Shown: piece by piece, positions 12,048-24,499 of the stretch
Numbering within the stretch: position 1 is the first letter of the stretch
How the letters are laid out: the number at the start of each line of letters is the position of its first letter
From: Saururus chinensis
Lineage: Eukaryota > Streptophyta > Magnoliopsida > Piperales > Saururaceae
Assembly: GCA_035235625.1 (NCBI GenBank)
Contig: CP141148.1
Span: forward strand, 28,769,057 to 28,833,056
Length of the DNA stretch: 64,000 bases
Direction: 5' to 3'
The notes under the pieces: model-generated
The model's input: the letters and a program-made list of their open reading frames with translations, nothing else
Databases searched by the model: none
Told to the model about the DNA's origin: nothing
Program-made: the position numbers and the translations under genes

Positions 12048-12405
12048 TCTCTTACACATTTAAATTAGAATTTAGATATCCTAATTATGGTAAGTAGCTA
12101 TTGTCATGCCTCAAAATTTATACTTGTATTTCTAAATTTTTTTTTAGGGAAATATGTCATAAAACCTTGTGTATGATGCAATGGAATAACTTTTTAAACA
12201 AAGAATATTTGAATGAAACATGAAAAAATTTGGGAGCATGATACCTCATTTTGTACAAAGCAGAATGAATGATATTATATATACATCACTAAATATATCT
12301 AAGTTAATTTAAAATAATTAATTACAGGATCTACTGTTAGATAATTGTCTCTCACATGAATACTTCGACCAATAACTGCAATAAATGCAAACTCTCGTGC
12401 CTAAT

Positions 12406-13899
12406 AAGTTACGGGACACGTCGAGGATGTTGCTACATTGCTATCATGTGCTTTGTTATAAGTGGGGGCGTCATTCGATTCCTGGGAGACGTCAAGGGGA
12501 TAGACAAGAGTGTCGAGGCCCAACATCATGGTGTAAAGCTTGTCGATGGGAGATGCAAGGTGTGGCCGAAGTGTAGGCAGAAATCGTTCGAAGTGTAGGC
12601 AACTTGCTGGTGTTTCGAGTGCAGGGCCGGCTTTGAAGAGAGGAAGCTGGGCATCATTTGGTATATCCTTTCCTGGTCGTTGTGCAGCACCAAATCAAGT
12701 GGAGCAGTTGGGTACACCCACTTATCGAAGCAACCTTAACCGTAGAGTACCTCTCTTGTGCCAATGAGCAAGGCGCATTGAGTACAAACTTCGTCATGTA
12801 ATAGTTTAACCTAGTCGAGGGCCTATGGGTGGAAGTTGGTTTTTTCCAAAGCATGCAATCTATCGGATGATCCAAGCCGTGGTGTGAACAACAATCAAGC
12901 ATCACAAGAAAAGAGTTAAACCTTTGTCACAATTTTGTGCATGGTTGGAAGCTAAAGGAAGACTCCCGGGAGCCGTACTGTTGACGAGGGCATCAACGAG
13001 TCAAGTGAGGGAGAGTGTCATAGGGTAGCGAAGCATACTATCCGTGACACATTCTAGGGCGCACACACGTGGGAAAGTGTTGTATACGAGGTGTGCATGC
13101 ATTGTGGGAACTGCCCTTAGTGTTGCATATCATGTGTGCAGGCGTTACGGGGAAGGCCCGCAACGTTGCGCAACATGTGTGCGCAATGTTGCGCAGAAAG
13201 CACATAATGATGTGCACACATAGTTGGCTATGTTGGGACACATAGCTGACTAGCACATATTTGGATACTTAAGATGTCCCCTCTCCCCTATATAGTGTTA
13301 GAGTGTCCTTGGGAGTGATTTCGGGCCTCTAGCAAAGTTTGGTTCGACCGTGCCCGTATAGCCACTTTAGCTGCCACTCTAGAGAAATGGGAAAAATCTC
13401 TTATGCTATATAGGGAGAGGGACATGGTGAGCTAAAATGACAAAGTTGTTGGTATGATGCCTACCCTTGCAACCGACTATCTCAGATGGCAACAAAGGCT
13501 TGTTGCCTTGCTAGCTATCATGACAGGAGCCCCGTCTGCTGGGTGATGGGGCTCTCCGACCAATCGGGCAGGCGGCCGGCCTTATGGCCATGTTGGATAC
13601 AAAGGCCCTTTCATGCACATGGCTAAGCTAGATTGTTCGGATGTTCGAGTTGCCTAAGTTGGATCTGTGCATTGCAAGGAGGTGTCCCCCTTCGGACAGC
13701 CAGCTTGGGAGATGTCCCGGCACATTCGCACGTCTGCCTTGGGACGGGTTCATTGCTTGGCTTTGCGAGCTAGACGCTTGGTCGAATGGCACGAGGCCAT
13801 GACCTTGACGAAGAATGACTTACTCGTTTGGCTATTTGGCCTTGCGAGTGTCGCACGGTTGGCGTTCCCTGGGCGCCACGGTGACAATCGTCTACCACA
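12406..13899. other. Unassigned, moderately GC-rich repeat-like DNA
   Basis: There is no convincing gene. The stretch has more GC than its neighbours, short duplications (CGAAGTGTAGGCA twice near 12568-12602) and alternating GTTGCGCAAC / AATGTTGCGCA palindromic phrases near 13160-13200. A CCTATATAG TATA-like box lies near 13290. These traits suit the promoter half of a large LTR continuing into family B, but the left boundary could not be set. Confidence 0.35.
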
Positions 13900-13904
13900 T
13901 GTTT

Positions 13905-14195
13905 CAGGTTTCCCTTGCGGAAATTAGATTTCCCCCGCCGTAGAAGATGTCCAGGGTGACACACTACTCTAGATCTTTGTGAGGAGATTGGACGTTCCCA
14001 GCTAGGACTATCCAGGGTGAGCAAACTGCTCTAGGTGTCTATAAGGAAATTGGACCTCCCTTTGTGGATTGTCCAGGGAGAGCAGAGGGGCTGACTACCC
14101 CCAAACACCCTAAGTTTCCATTGGATTGATGTCCAGGTTGGGTTAAGGCCCTAGGTTTCAATGTAGGAAATTGAATGATATCCAGAGTGGTAGGT
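13905..14195 (+). repeat. Tandem array 1 of family B (about 60-75 bp units)
   Basis: Four to five degenerate units, each containing GGAAATTGGA, a variable C-rich stretch, then TCCAGGGTGAGCA or a variant and CTGCTCTAGGT. The same unit type is seen at 35158-35460. Confidence 0.7.
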
Positions 14196-14379
14196 ATGAT
14201 TGTGTTTCTCTATGATGGAAATATTCACCATTGTTAATAATGCATGTGTATGAGAAAATATTGTGCCTAGTTTACACAGGTTACGTAGGGATAATTAAGA
14301 TTATGTGACACATGTGAATATGATTTATTATACATGATTTGGTATAGTATGATTGAGACACTTCTCGTGCAAGGTAAAT

Positions 14380-14610
14380 AATCTATGGATGAATGAGAAT
14401 GGGGGATGCATAATCTAAAATGTGTAAAAGAGACACTTCTCATGCAGGTTATATATGATGTTTATGCATGATCTGAATGTGTAATAAAGACACTTCTCAT
14501 GCAGGTTATATGTGATGTTTATGCATGATCTAAATGTGTGTTAAAGACACTTCTCATATAGGTTTATGTGATGTTTATGCATAATGTGATTGGGTGAGAA
14601 TCACTTATTA
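14380..14610 (+). repeat. Tandem array 2 of family B (about 57 bp units)
   Basis: Three to four units of about 57 bp built from AAAGACACTTCTCATGCAGG followed by TTATATGTGATG and TTTATGCATGATCT. An earlier degenerate unit with GAGACACTTCTCGTGCAAGG occurs near 14353. Confidence 0.8.
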
Positions 14611-15556
14611 TGCAAGATGGATACTATGTCATAATGTGATTATTCATGTCATGATTAGTATGTATGAGATACTTGTATGCATGATAATTACTTATGAGTA
14701 AACAGGGGTATGGTAAGGGAATTAATCAAAAATGGGGATATTATATGAAATGTGGATGTGAATTACCATGTTAATATGTCGTAGTTGTTTTTTTATTAAC
14801 GTTACCGTATTTCAAACCTTGTTGAGTTTTACTCGCCCCTTTTTTTGTGTTTTGTTTTAGGCATGCATGGCATGACATACAGTTGATCAGGATCCCCTGT
14901 ATGAGGGACAGTCAAGATATGCATAGGCGTAGGCGTGGATGCCTTTGGATCTTATTATATTTTCTAATTTACTTTCTTATGATACTAGAGCACTATGTAT
15001 GGATGATTATGTTCCAGACTCATGTATTTTTTATGATTCTAGATCTTTTTCAAACTTTCTGACTTGTTTATTTCAGAGTTATGATCCTCTCACATGAATA
15101 TGAGTGATATCGCGTTCCTATATCACATCAGCATTTATGCAACAATAAGTCTATCATGTTTCCATCAATACGATTATTTAAATTATTTAGTTATCAGAAG
15201 CATGATAGATTGTAGTGTCATGTAATATTAAATTAAATATTATGGCACTTACCTTAATATTTCACATGTGAATTGTGTATCATCGACTCTTGTTTGAAAT
15301 CTGACATTCATGTTGGGATAAGTTGATACAACATTTTTCTACCTAGATGATTTTTCTCTATTCACAGTCTAGTACCTTTCCAACAATAGTGATTTGTCTC
15401 CATTTGCAACCCCGTTTATCTACGTATACAAAGATAACACTTCTTTATTTGCCTTCTTATGAATAGCAAACACTAACTATAGGTCTTCATCAATGTCTAA
15501 TTCATATAGCATGGATAATTTCGAAGATGAAATCAAATACTTCAAGGTCATATTAC

Positions 15557-16181
15557 CATTACAACAAATTTGGTCTTTTGCAATAAATTACTTTGTCGCA
15601 AATGATACTATTTTCATCGCAAAAGGTTTGTTGCGACAAAAAAAAGCTTGTCCCAAAGTTGTTGCAAAAGGCTCGTCTCAAAAGGTTTTTTGCAACAAAA
15701 TAAATTTTATCCCAAAAGGTACACATTTGAGACAATATTATACGTCACAAAAGAGAAGTTTTTTTGTCGCAAAATACTATAATTATATGTGGATAAAACC
15801 TAAAAAATTGTCACAAAAAAATTTTAAAATTGAAAATATTTTTGTATTTGGGACGAAATAAAATTGTTGTAAAAAATATTTTCATAATTATAAATGTGTC
15901 GTATTTGCAACAATAATTAATTGTTCCAAAACGAAAAAATATATTTGCCACAAATGCATCTCATTGCAAAAAACCACTTTTGATTTATTTTCTTTAGTAT
16001 TTGCGACAAATTATTTTGTTGCCAAATGTATATGCACAACTATTTGGGACAAAAAAAGTTCGTTGCAAAAATATTTGAAATTTGAAAAAAAAATTCATAG
16101 TTTGCAACAAAATTTTCTTATAGAAAAATAAATTTAAAAAAATTAATAAAATTTCAAGTTAAACTTGAACTCATATATTGC
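15557..16181. repeat. CACTA-like terminus with TTTGCGACAA repeats
   Basis: The stretch begins CATTACAACAAATTTGG, a one-base variant of the CACTACAA terminus of En/Spm elements. It is then packed with TTTGCGACAA and TTGTCGCAAA motifs in both orientations up to about 16110, the usual look of CACTA subterminal regions. No transposase and no matching right end were found. Confidence 0.5.
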
Positions 16182-16801
16182 CACTACAAAAAAAATGCTC
16201 AATAGCAATGGTCTGCTTACTCATTTTAATATAGAATGGCCAGCATATGTGAAATTGAAGCTAATCTTTAAATTCAAAACTATTATACAACTTGTGTCAT
16301 AAAGGACAAAAAGAAGAAAGCTGATTGACACAATTAAAATGCAAGAACTAAAAAATATCATCTCATCTAATTTATGGTAGAAGCTCCCTATAACATATGT
16401 TAGATGATATAGAAGATGAGTATCAAATTATGCAATTCTCACATTGATATCAAACATATAAAAAAAGGCAGAGCATAGGATGCCAATTTAAGCTTACATG
16501 AACATTTTCCTTTCAAAAGAATAGAAATAATTCCATCCCCGACTAGAGCTGTAAATTCAAGACAAAATAGCCAAAGTACAGATCATGTTACCTACTACTT
16601 GTCTTGGTCTAAGAAATCATTTTTAGGGGAAAAAGAAACAAGAGCTTCGTCCAGACAAAAGTAGTGTAAAGTAAGCAATTTGATAGAAGCTTGTAAACAT
16701 CTAAACCCTAAAATTTCAGTTCCTTTGTTTTTGCTTCATTCCACTAAAATAATATTATTTTGAGTATCAATTTCAAAGAATTACCCCTAGGACTAATTCT
16801 T
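16182..16801. other. CACTA-like start followed by unassigned DNA
   Basis: CACTACAAAAAAAATGCTC at 16182 looks like another CACTA terminus. What follows to 16801 is AT-rich and shows no subterminal array and no gene. Confidence 0.35.
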
Positions 16802-17215
16802 CACTACAAAAAATTTGACTTTCAGCGATGATTGCCAACGGTCATTGAAAGCCCTTCTGACCGTCACTGAAGGTATTAGCAACAATTCACGTTCTGTCAC
16901 TGAAAAAAGCGTCACCAATACTATCAACGACAGTTAGAGTGATTTTCAGCGACTATTATGACCGTCACTAAAAATACTTCACCCATGTCGCCATGAACTC
17001 TATAACGGCGGCTTTGGTGGCTTTAGCGATGCCTAGAGCCATTGCTAATGCTTCCTTTCAGTGACGGCCATCATAGCCATCACTGAAACTTGATCTTTAG
17101 TGATGGCTATGGTAGACTGTCGCTAAAAGTCTATGTATCAGCAATGTGTTAAGCCCGTCGTTGGAAACCGCTTTCAGCGATGGTCAAGACCGTCGCTGAA
17201 GATAATTTAAAAACA
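16802..17215. repeat. Left CACTA subterminal repeat region
   Basis: Repeated motifs of the form TTTCAGCGATGG and GACCGTCGCTGAA, alternating in orientation with a spacing of a few tens of bases. Such motifs are binding sites for transposase in studied CACTA elements. Confidence 0.7.
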
Positions 17216-17497
17216 AACCTTAAAAAATCCAAGTAATCAAATGCTACCTTAATACCATTACTACCAGCTTCAACTTTCAGGTAAAGTGGTCAACCACCAG
17301 AGTCATTTTAGGGTTAATAATATATAAAGCAATTTGTATGCAAAAAATGGCTTTGTCGGCTCAAATCCAAGTTGGCCAACATAAATTTTTTCATATTGGT
17401 TCTGGCAAACCATATGCACCATTTTGAAACTGATATCGTACTAGCTAATTGCTTGAATACTAAAATATAAGTTGAACAGTAATCCCTATGTCCTAAC

Positions 17498-18252
17498 TTG
17501 AATGGTAACAGAGGCCGGTCATTAATTGCTGCCCAAATATTCCAACCCGCGAAGTTTGCTTGCTGGTAAGCAACCTGAGAATATTGAAAATAATGCATAG
17601 GAAGTCATAATCTTATCATGAAATCGTATTTATTCATACGACACTGTACCTCAGAAAAAAAATGACACTACACCTGTGCATTTGCTGGAAGAAGCCTACC
17701 AAATGAATCTCTTAAGGCAGAAGAGTCACCTATAGCAAATATTCTCGAATGGCCTTTCACTTGGAGAGTTTCAATATTGAATTAAAAGGAAACATGAAAG
17801 GCTGGTCACAAAAATAGATACCATCAGCAATAGTGTTGCTATTAGTTTTCAACACTGCACTCACCCAAGTATGGGAGTCATTTCATATCACTGAAGGGCT
17901 TTAACATATATTCAGAAACTTAATTACAAAACAGTTAAGGAAACAAGCAACTGTCAGACAGTATGGCTAATCTCCAATTAATTAACTAAGCATCAACCTT
18001 AAATCACATTATAGGATTCCCACAGGATCATCTTACCTTCAAGGCAGCTTCTCTATTTCCAGGGGGAGCTGCTGGACAGATCGTAGTATCAATATTAACT
18101 GCTTGAACTATTCCTTTTCCCTGTAGGCTCTCAGATAGTGTGGCAGCTAACTCTACTCCAGTGTAGCCACACCCGACCACAACCACATGAATCAGAGAGG
18201 AATCCTTTCCAAACTTTGTTCGCTCTAACTTGTTAAGCTTATCTTTAACTTT
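17498..18252 (-). pseudogene. NDC1: Fragment of type II NAD(P)H dehydrogenase NDC1
   Basis: Three exon pieces are visible in order on the minus strand. Piece 1 (18252-18037, 72 codons, acceptor AATGCAG and donor AAG|GTAAGA) contains the Rossmann motif V-V-G-C-G-Y-T-G-V-E-L-A-A and C-P-A-A-P-P-G-N-R-E-A. Piece 2 (about 17775-17674, donor CAG|GTGTAG) reads R-I-F-A-I-G-D-S-S-A-L-R-D. Piece 3 (17574-17498, acceptor TTCTCAG) reads A-G-W-N-I-W-A-A-I-N-D-R-P-L-L-P-F. These match plastid/mitochondrial NDC1, which reduces plastoquinone and quinones of the vitamin K pathway. The N-terminal half, the exons between pieces 1 and 2, and the C-terminus are missing. It is a gene fragment, probably carried by the surrounding CACTA-type element; splice sites are preserved. 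Confidence 0.8.
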
Positions 18253-18856
18253 CTGCATTAAATGGATACATATTAATGCCAAATGAGCAATTAAGATATG
18301 TGTGAACTGTTAGTTGTAGTGTCGAAGAGGAAGGTGGCTCTGCTAGAAGTTAGCCAACATGACCACCACCTTCGTTGTCATAAATGTCACCGGCTGCCAT
18401 CTGACCACCCAATGCACTGCTGGTGGCTAGAAACACACAATGCAGGACTTGATCCCCTTCTTCTCTTGAAGCTTCCCAACAATAGCCAAGGTAAGTTGAA
18501 TATTTGCATCGATGAACTCATCTGAAGGCCCCTTCACATAATATCAGATATTAGGAAATAATTTTCCTGGTCTAAAGCATAAACATGATAGTTGATAGAT
18601 ATGCAAAGCGGAAACGTGTTTTCTGTTCCAAAAACTTAAAACTTGTCCAACATGAAGTTTCCTACTTAGCAACAATGATTCACCCATGATTAAAACTATT
18701 ATAACAATGTTGACGGCTGGAAACATAAGGTTTATCTTGTATGACGAAATGTTGCTCGGCAAGGGCCTGGTAATCAGATTCAACATTAAAGCAACCACAA
18801 ATAAATAAAAAGTTTAGACAAAAAAGTAAATCTTCAATCTTTCAATGAACATGTGT
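18253..18856. other. No recognised gene
   Basis: Short open frames occur on both strands but none matches a family I know. On the minus strand, about 18430-18525, a stretch with a K-L-Q-E-K-K-G-I phrase and typical codon use could be another captured exon; this is only a suspicion. Confidence 0.25.
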
Positions 18857-19035
18857 ACGGTCTGATATGGAGGGATAAAGTAGATGCACTTGCATTAACA
18901 GAATTGACCAAATATATATGGAAGTTTAAAGCTAATCATAATGAACATGCATACGGTCTGATATGGAGGGATAAAGTAGATGCACTTGCATTAACAGAAT
19001 TGACCAAACATATATGGAAGTTTAATACAAGCTAA
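18857..19035 (+). repeat. 96-bp in-frame tandem duplication
   Basis: The phrase TACGGTCTGATATGGAGGG and the following 60 or so bases occur twice with a period of 96 bp (32 codons), almost identical. The plus-strand frame stays open across both copies and repeats the phrase W-R-D-K-V-D-A-L-A-L-T-E-L. Whether this is coding is unknown; it ends 65 bp before the copia LTR. Confidence 0.7.
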
Positions 19036-19099
19036 TCATGAACTATTTCCGAGGAACGCTAAACATGAAGGCATTAATTTTCGTGAATGAATCAAATAT

Positions 19100-19442
19100 T
19101 GTACAAATTAATTTCTCTATTACTATCTACTATTTTTTTCAAAAGAACTAGCGTACCTGGTTCCATTCCGAATCGACGAATCTTCGTAGGATAGGTTTCT
19201 CTCCCTTAGCCCTTTCGTTCTGACGATTTTCACTTGAGATGGATCATCACCATCGTGGTTTTTTTTTTTCGTTGGGCAGAGAGAGGACCGTCTCCTCTAT
19301 TTTTTATCTTCACGTAACCGCTTCCATCAAGCGGTTACAACGTTCACTTTTGTAAGACCAATCGTAAACAAGATAGATATACTCATTATTATTTATTAAT
19401 TATCATATGGGACCACATACGGGACCAATGAAATTGTTTACA
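19100..19442 (-). repeat. 3' LTR of Copia-2
   Basis: On the minus strand it starts TGTAAACAATTTC and ends TTTGTACA. It is almost identical to 26450-26793 in direct orientation. Confidence 0.85.
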
Positions 19443-19838
19443 TTCTCCCACTTGGTCCGAATGATAATTAATCACGATAATATAACAAGATAACATAAGG
19501 TGTACACAATTATCTATTCACATTGGTTACATAATACTATCATTAAACAAATCAATAATATGAGTCATGGCGGTTCTATGTCCTTAAATGACATAGTCCC
19601 TTCCATGTACCACAATATTAAAATCTGCTCAATATAGTGTTCAAAAGAGGAAATCATAAAAGTCCACATAATGTCTCTACTAATAGAGATTAATCCTGTC
19701 ACAAATATATATTCATTCACATCGATGCACATAATAACTAAGACAGGAAAATTTAGAAATACTTTATTGATATCAAAATGTCATAGAGCATCATCATCAT
19801 AAATAAAGCATAATCCATCACAAAATAAATGTTTACAA

Positions 19839-22800
19839 TCATGGATTATTTTCAAGACCCATTCTATTGGCATGTTCAATAAAGGTCTTTAGAGGTAATC
19901 CTTTCGTTAATGGATTTGCAATCATAAGATTAGTACTAATTTGCTCTATAAACACTTTTTGTTTCTGCACTTCTTCTTTAACAATAAGAAACTTTAATTT
20001 CATGTGCTTTGCTCCTTTAGAGTACTTGTCATTTTTTGAAAAGATAACTGCTACAGAGTTATCACAATAAATTTTCAGCAGTCTATGAATGGTGTCAATA
20101 ATTTCAAGCCCTGAAATAAAATTCTGCAACCATAAAGCATGAAGTGTAGCTTCATAGCATGCCACAAATTCAACCTCCATAGTGGATGAAGCTATGATAG
20201 ATTCTTTTCCACATTTCCATGATATAGCTCCTCCAGCAAGCATGAATAAGTAGCCAAATGTGGACTTTCTATCATCAACACATCCAGCAAAATCAGAATC
20301 TGAGTAGCCAATGACCTCAAAATTTTCAGACCTTCTATATATGAACATATGATCTTTTGTTCCTTGCAAGTATCTCATGACTTTCTTTGCAGCTTTCCAA
20401 TGATCAAATCCTGGATCCTTTTGATATCTTCCTAACATACTAGTGGCAAAACTGATATCTGGCCTTGTACAGGTTTGTGCATACATTAAACTTCCAACTG
20501 CAGATAAATAAGGAATTCCCTTCATTCTTTTCCTTTCCCATTCATTCTTTGGACATTGCATAAGATTTAGTTTATCCCCTTTCTGAATGAGAACTGGACT
20601 TGATGAGCAATTTTCCATTCCAAATCTCTCTAAAATCTTTTCTATATAGGCTTTTTGAGACAAACCCAACAATCCACATGAACAATCCCGGAATATTTCT
20701 ATTCCAATCACGTATTTCGCCTCACCCATATCTTTCATTTCAAAATTTTGAGAGAGAAAGTCCTTGGTTTTATACAATTCAACGAGTTCCCAGACTTCAT
20801 TTTGGGCCATTGAGTTTAACTCATCATTCATGGCTTCAATCCATTTTTCAGAATTAATGCTTCCTATGGCTTGTGAAAATGAAACTGGATCTTTAGATGT
20901 CCCAATATCATAATCAGATTCTTGTAGATAAACCAAATAATCATTAGAAATAGCTGGTTTTCTGATCCTTTTAGATCTTCTTAAGGCTATTTGTGGTTCA
21001 TCTACTATTTGCTCATTGGTGACAATCTCATTATGGAGTGTTGAAATATTATCTTGTTGTTCCATTTCATCATGTTGTCCAACTATTGAAGGACCAACAA
21101 GTTGTAGTTCATTAGATTGTCGTTCTTGATTGATAGGACATACATCAATCATAGGAACAACAATTTGTTTAGGAGTTATGGGTAATGGGACATGCACCTT
21201 AACTTCTTTAATTACCACATTTTGAGTTGTAACACTCCCACTGATTTCACCATTTTCTAAGAATCTTGCATTACCAGTTTCAATAATTCTTGTACTATGA
21301 TTAGGACAGTAAAACCTATACCCTTTTGGATTTTTCAGGGTAACCAATAAAGTAACCACTAATTGTCCTCGAATCCAATTTCTTTTCATGTGGATTATAA
21401 ATTCTCACTTCTGCTGGACAACCCCAAACATGTAGGTGTCTTAAATTGGGTTTCCTTCCAGTCCACAACTCAAAAGGAGTTTTTGGAACTGCCTTACTAG
21501 GAACCCTGTTTAACAAATAAACAGCAGTCTTTAGTGCATGCATCCACATAGATGAGGATAAAGTGGAATTACTTATCATACTTATAACCATATCCATAAG
21601 AGTACGATTTTGCCTTTTAGCCACACCATTCTGCTAAGGCGTTCCAGGCATAGTGTATTGAGCACATATGTCTTTGCTTTCAAGAAGTTTAGCAAATGGA
21701 CCTGGGTGTTGTCCTGTTTCATCATATCTTCCAAAGTATTCGCCACTTCTATCAGACCTTATGATTTTCACCTTTCTATCTAATTGTCTTTCAACCTCAG
21801 TAATGTATACCTCAACGGTATTCACTGCTTGAGATTTATTATTTAACAAATAGACATAACCATAACGTGAAAAATCATCTATAAAGGTGATAAAGTACTT
21901 TTCTCCACCAAAAGATGGAACATCAAAAGGCCCACAAATATTTGTATGGACTATCTCAAGAGGTTCCTTACTCCTTGTGGCACCCTTCTTTGTGTGTTTG
22001 GTTTGTTTTCCTTTAATACAATCCACACACACACCAAGATCAGTAAAATCAATATTATGAAGAATCCCATCTTTTACTAATTTTTCTATTCTTTCTCGGG
22101 AAATGTGTCCCAATCTTCTATGCCACAAGTTTGAGGAATTTTCATCAATAAAGCTACGTTTTGCACCAACATAAGTATGCAGGGAAAGCAAAGGAAGGTA
22201 AAAATAATCATCAAGATTAAATTTATATAAGCCATCACATAAAATACCAGAACCAACACATGAAGCATTCTTAAATAGGCTAAAACACTTATTCCCAAAC
22301 TTAAATGTGTATCCATCAACATCAAGTCTCGATAATGAAACTAGATTTCTAGAAACTGAGGGTACATAAAGAGTTTCAAATAAATCTAAGTGATGTCCAC
22401 TATATAGGAATAACTTATAAGTACCAATGGCTTCAATGGGAACTTTATCCCGATTTCCCATGAACAGAAAGTTCTCCTTTAGGTTTGTGGTTCGGGTCGT
22501 AAGGAATCCCTGCAAAGTGTTGGAAACATGAGTGGTAGCTCCTGAATCTACCCACCAAGTATTAGAAGGAACTTCAGTAAGGTTAGATTCAAAAACATAA
22601 ATTAAATCAATACCTTTCTTTTGGAACCATTCCTTTCTTTTCTGGCAATCTTTCTGAAGGTGGCCAAATTTTCTACAAAAATAGCACTTCAAGCCCCTTT
22701 CCTTCTGTTGATTGTTGTCTTTATGGGCAGCATCATTCGCTTTAGGAGCCTTCCCTTTAGAGCTTTTGAATTTCCTTTGTTTGCCTTTAGCATCTTGAGA

Positions 22801-23412
22801 AACCATGTGGATTGAGTTTTGTTCCAATGCTTTAAGCCTTGACTCCTCTTGCACAAGCATATTGGCCAATTCATTTACATTCCATTTATCTTTCATGGTA
22901 TTATAATTAATTTGAAATGGTCCATACTGAGGTGGCAAGGAATTCAAAACAAACTAGACAAGAAAGAACTCATCCACTGACATTCCCAACGACTTAAGTT
23001 GTGCTGCTAAATTCGTCATCTCTAGAACGTGCTCATGCATACCACGAGAACCATCGTACTTCATCGTGGTCAGCTTAGCCATAAGAGTCCCTGCAAGGGA
23101 CTTATCTGGTGACTTAAAACATTCTTCAACCTTTTTGAGAAATTCTTTGGCATTGTCAGTTGGAGGCAATGTAGTCTTAATGTTATTTTCAATTGTCATT
23201 CGCATAAACATAAGACTTAACCTGTTGGACCTTTCCCATGCATTAAATAATGCCTTATCTTCAGTGCTACTAGTTTCAGTAAGTGCAGCAGGTTTTTCAG
23301 TTCTAAGAGCTACATCAAGGTCCAATACACCAAGGTTGAATTGGACTTGCTCTTTCCAGTCTGAAAAATTAAGGCCATGAAGCATAGGAATGGAGGAAGC
23401 ATGTGAATGCAA
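19839..23412 (-). mobile_element. Copia-2 gag and pol region, minus strand
   Basis: The frame order from high to low coordinates is: gag with a UBN2-like domain (about 23412-22800), a CCHC knuckle (about 22690-22640), the aspartic protease site (about 22560), a GAG-pre-integrase H-R-x-L-G-H motif (about 22105), the integrase core (about 21990-21650), and reverse transcriptase and RNase H sequence down to 19839. The frame is interrupted in a few places, so the element is not autonomous. It is nevertheless well preserved compared with Copia-1. Confidence 0.85.
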
Positions 23413-23439
23413 AGAAATAGGAATCGATGCTGCAATTAA

Positions 23440-24499
23440 ATAATAATGCTCAATACATTAGTGCTATGAATATGACATAATAAAACACATGAAAAATACA
23501 TTAACAATGAATAACATAACTTTGATCTACCTTTGGGAATAATCTAATGTTATGCTATTCAACTATTATGGTGTTCCCTATCACCTTAAGAATAATTAGC
23601 CAAGTACACACATTAAGTCGGTTCACTACCTTTGGGTTAGTGTTCCAACCTAATGAATAGCATTTTCAAATTATTCTTCACAATTCAATGATTAATAGAA
23701 AAGTGGTGCACCTTTGGGTCAACCATCATATCTTAGTAATCAAAGAATTAAAATTTGCTAAATTATTCTATCTCTAACATTAGGGAAATTATGCTAGGAT
23801 ATCTTAATATGCTTATTTTCTAATTACATTCCAGTTGGGCCACTTGGTGATTATCCAATTGTATCTTAATATTAGAAAATTAAGTCATTAGAATAATTTT
23901 GCATAACATCATAAGTGAACATTTATATGTGCATAAGTAAATATTTAGAACATAAATTTATTTATAATCATTTCCTAATGCGTAAGCGGAAGCAAAATAG
24001 ACTAATAATAAATAAATCAAACATAAAGAACATCCCCTTTCATTTATTTATTCATCTATATATTTAAGCTTGAGTGCATAAATTATTAATTGCACATAAA
24101 TAAACCAAATTATAAGCATGTGTATTAAAATTTATAATAATAAATAAATCATTTGAACACATGAACTATTTCATACATAAGGCTAATAATAAAAGGAAAT
24201 AAGACTATAATACGTTGACCATTTTAATGGGTACATTAACCCAGTTCAAAGACTTATAAAGCTATCATCTGGGCATTAACACATTTTAGTCATCATATAC
24301 TTTTAAAAGTACCACCCAGCCATAACCAACGTTACTTTAAAAACATCTTCACGTGAGGTTTTTTTTTGTCTTTATATGAAATCGAAAATCAACTTTGCAC
24401 CTGACGACTTCTTCTTTTAAGCCTCACTATAGTCGTCCTTCTTCATCAAGGCACTTACAGTGAGTTCAAAATGGGAAAACACTCAGCGAACCAGGGAGG
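23440..24499. other. Leader-like spacer between the two Copia-2 arms
   Basis: AT-rich, non-coding DNA. Around 23520-23890 several loosely similar phrases of the kind CTACCTTTGGG(T/A)A recur. It probably holds the untranslated leader of the element plus unassigned sequence. Confidence 0.4.

Larger units (their letters stand above)
9424..12405 (-). repeat. Segmental duplication, copy 1 (5' end of PB1 gene)
   Basis: From TGTAGCTAATG at 9424 to about 12405 the sequence aligns with 42340-44590 in the same orientation. Shared content includes a hairpin-forming intron start, a PB1-coding exon with its splice donor, a leader intron, an upstream leader exon with the phrase CTGACTCCTCTGGGCAGG, and about 1.5 kb of promoter-side DNA. 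Copy 1 alone contains an extra block at about 11335-12047. The identity looks high (around 85 to 90 percent by eye) in the exon and leader. Downstream exons of the gene are absent next to copy 1, so it is a truncated duplicate. Confidence 0.85.
13900..15306 (+). repeat. Large LTR-like repeat, family B
   Basis: Homologous with 35150-36130 (family C). Both share, in order: a tandem array with a GTCC-AGGG/TTAG-GAG core, a junction of the type ATTCACCATT...ACACAGGTT, a second tandem array, and a block ending in a T-rich run before a GCATG-type segment. The left limit may extend back to about 12410, and the right end is placed at a CTGACA near 15306. It is probably an eroded Ty3/gypsy-type LTR; no coding part is attached. 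Confidence 0.5.
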
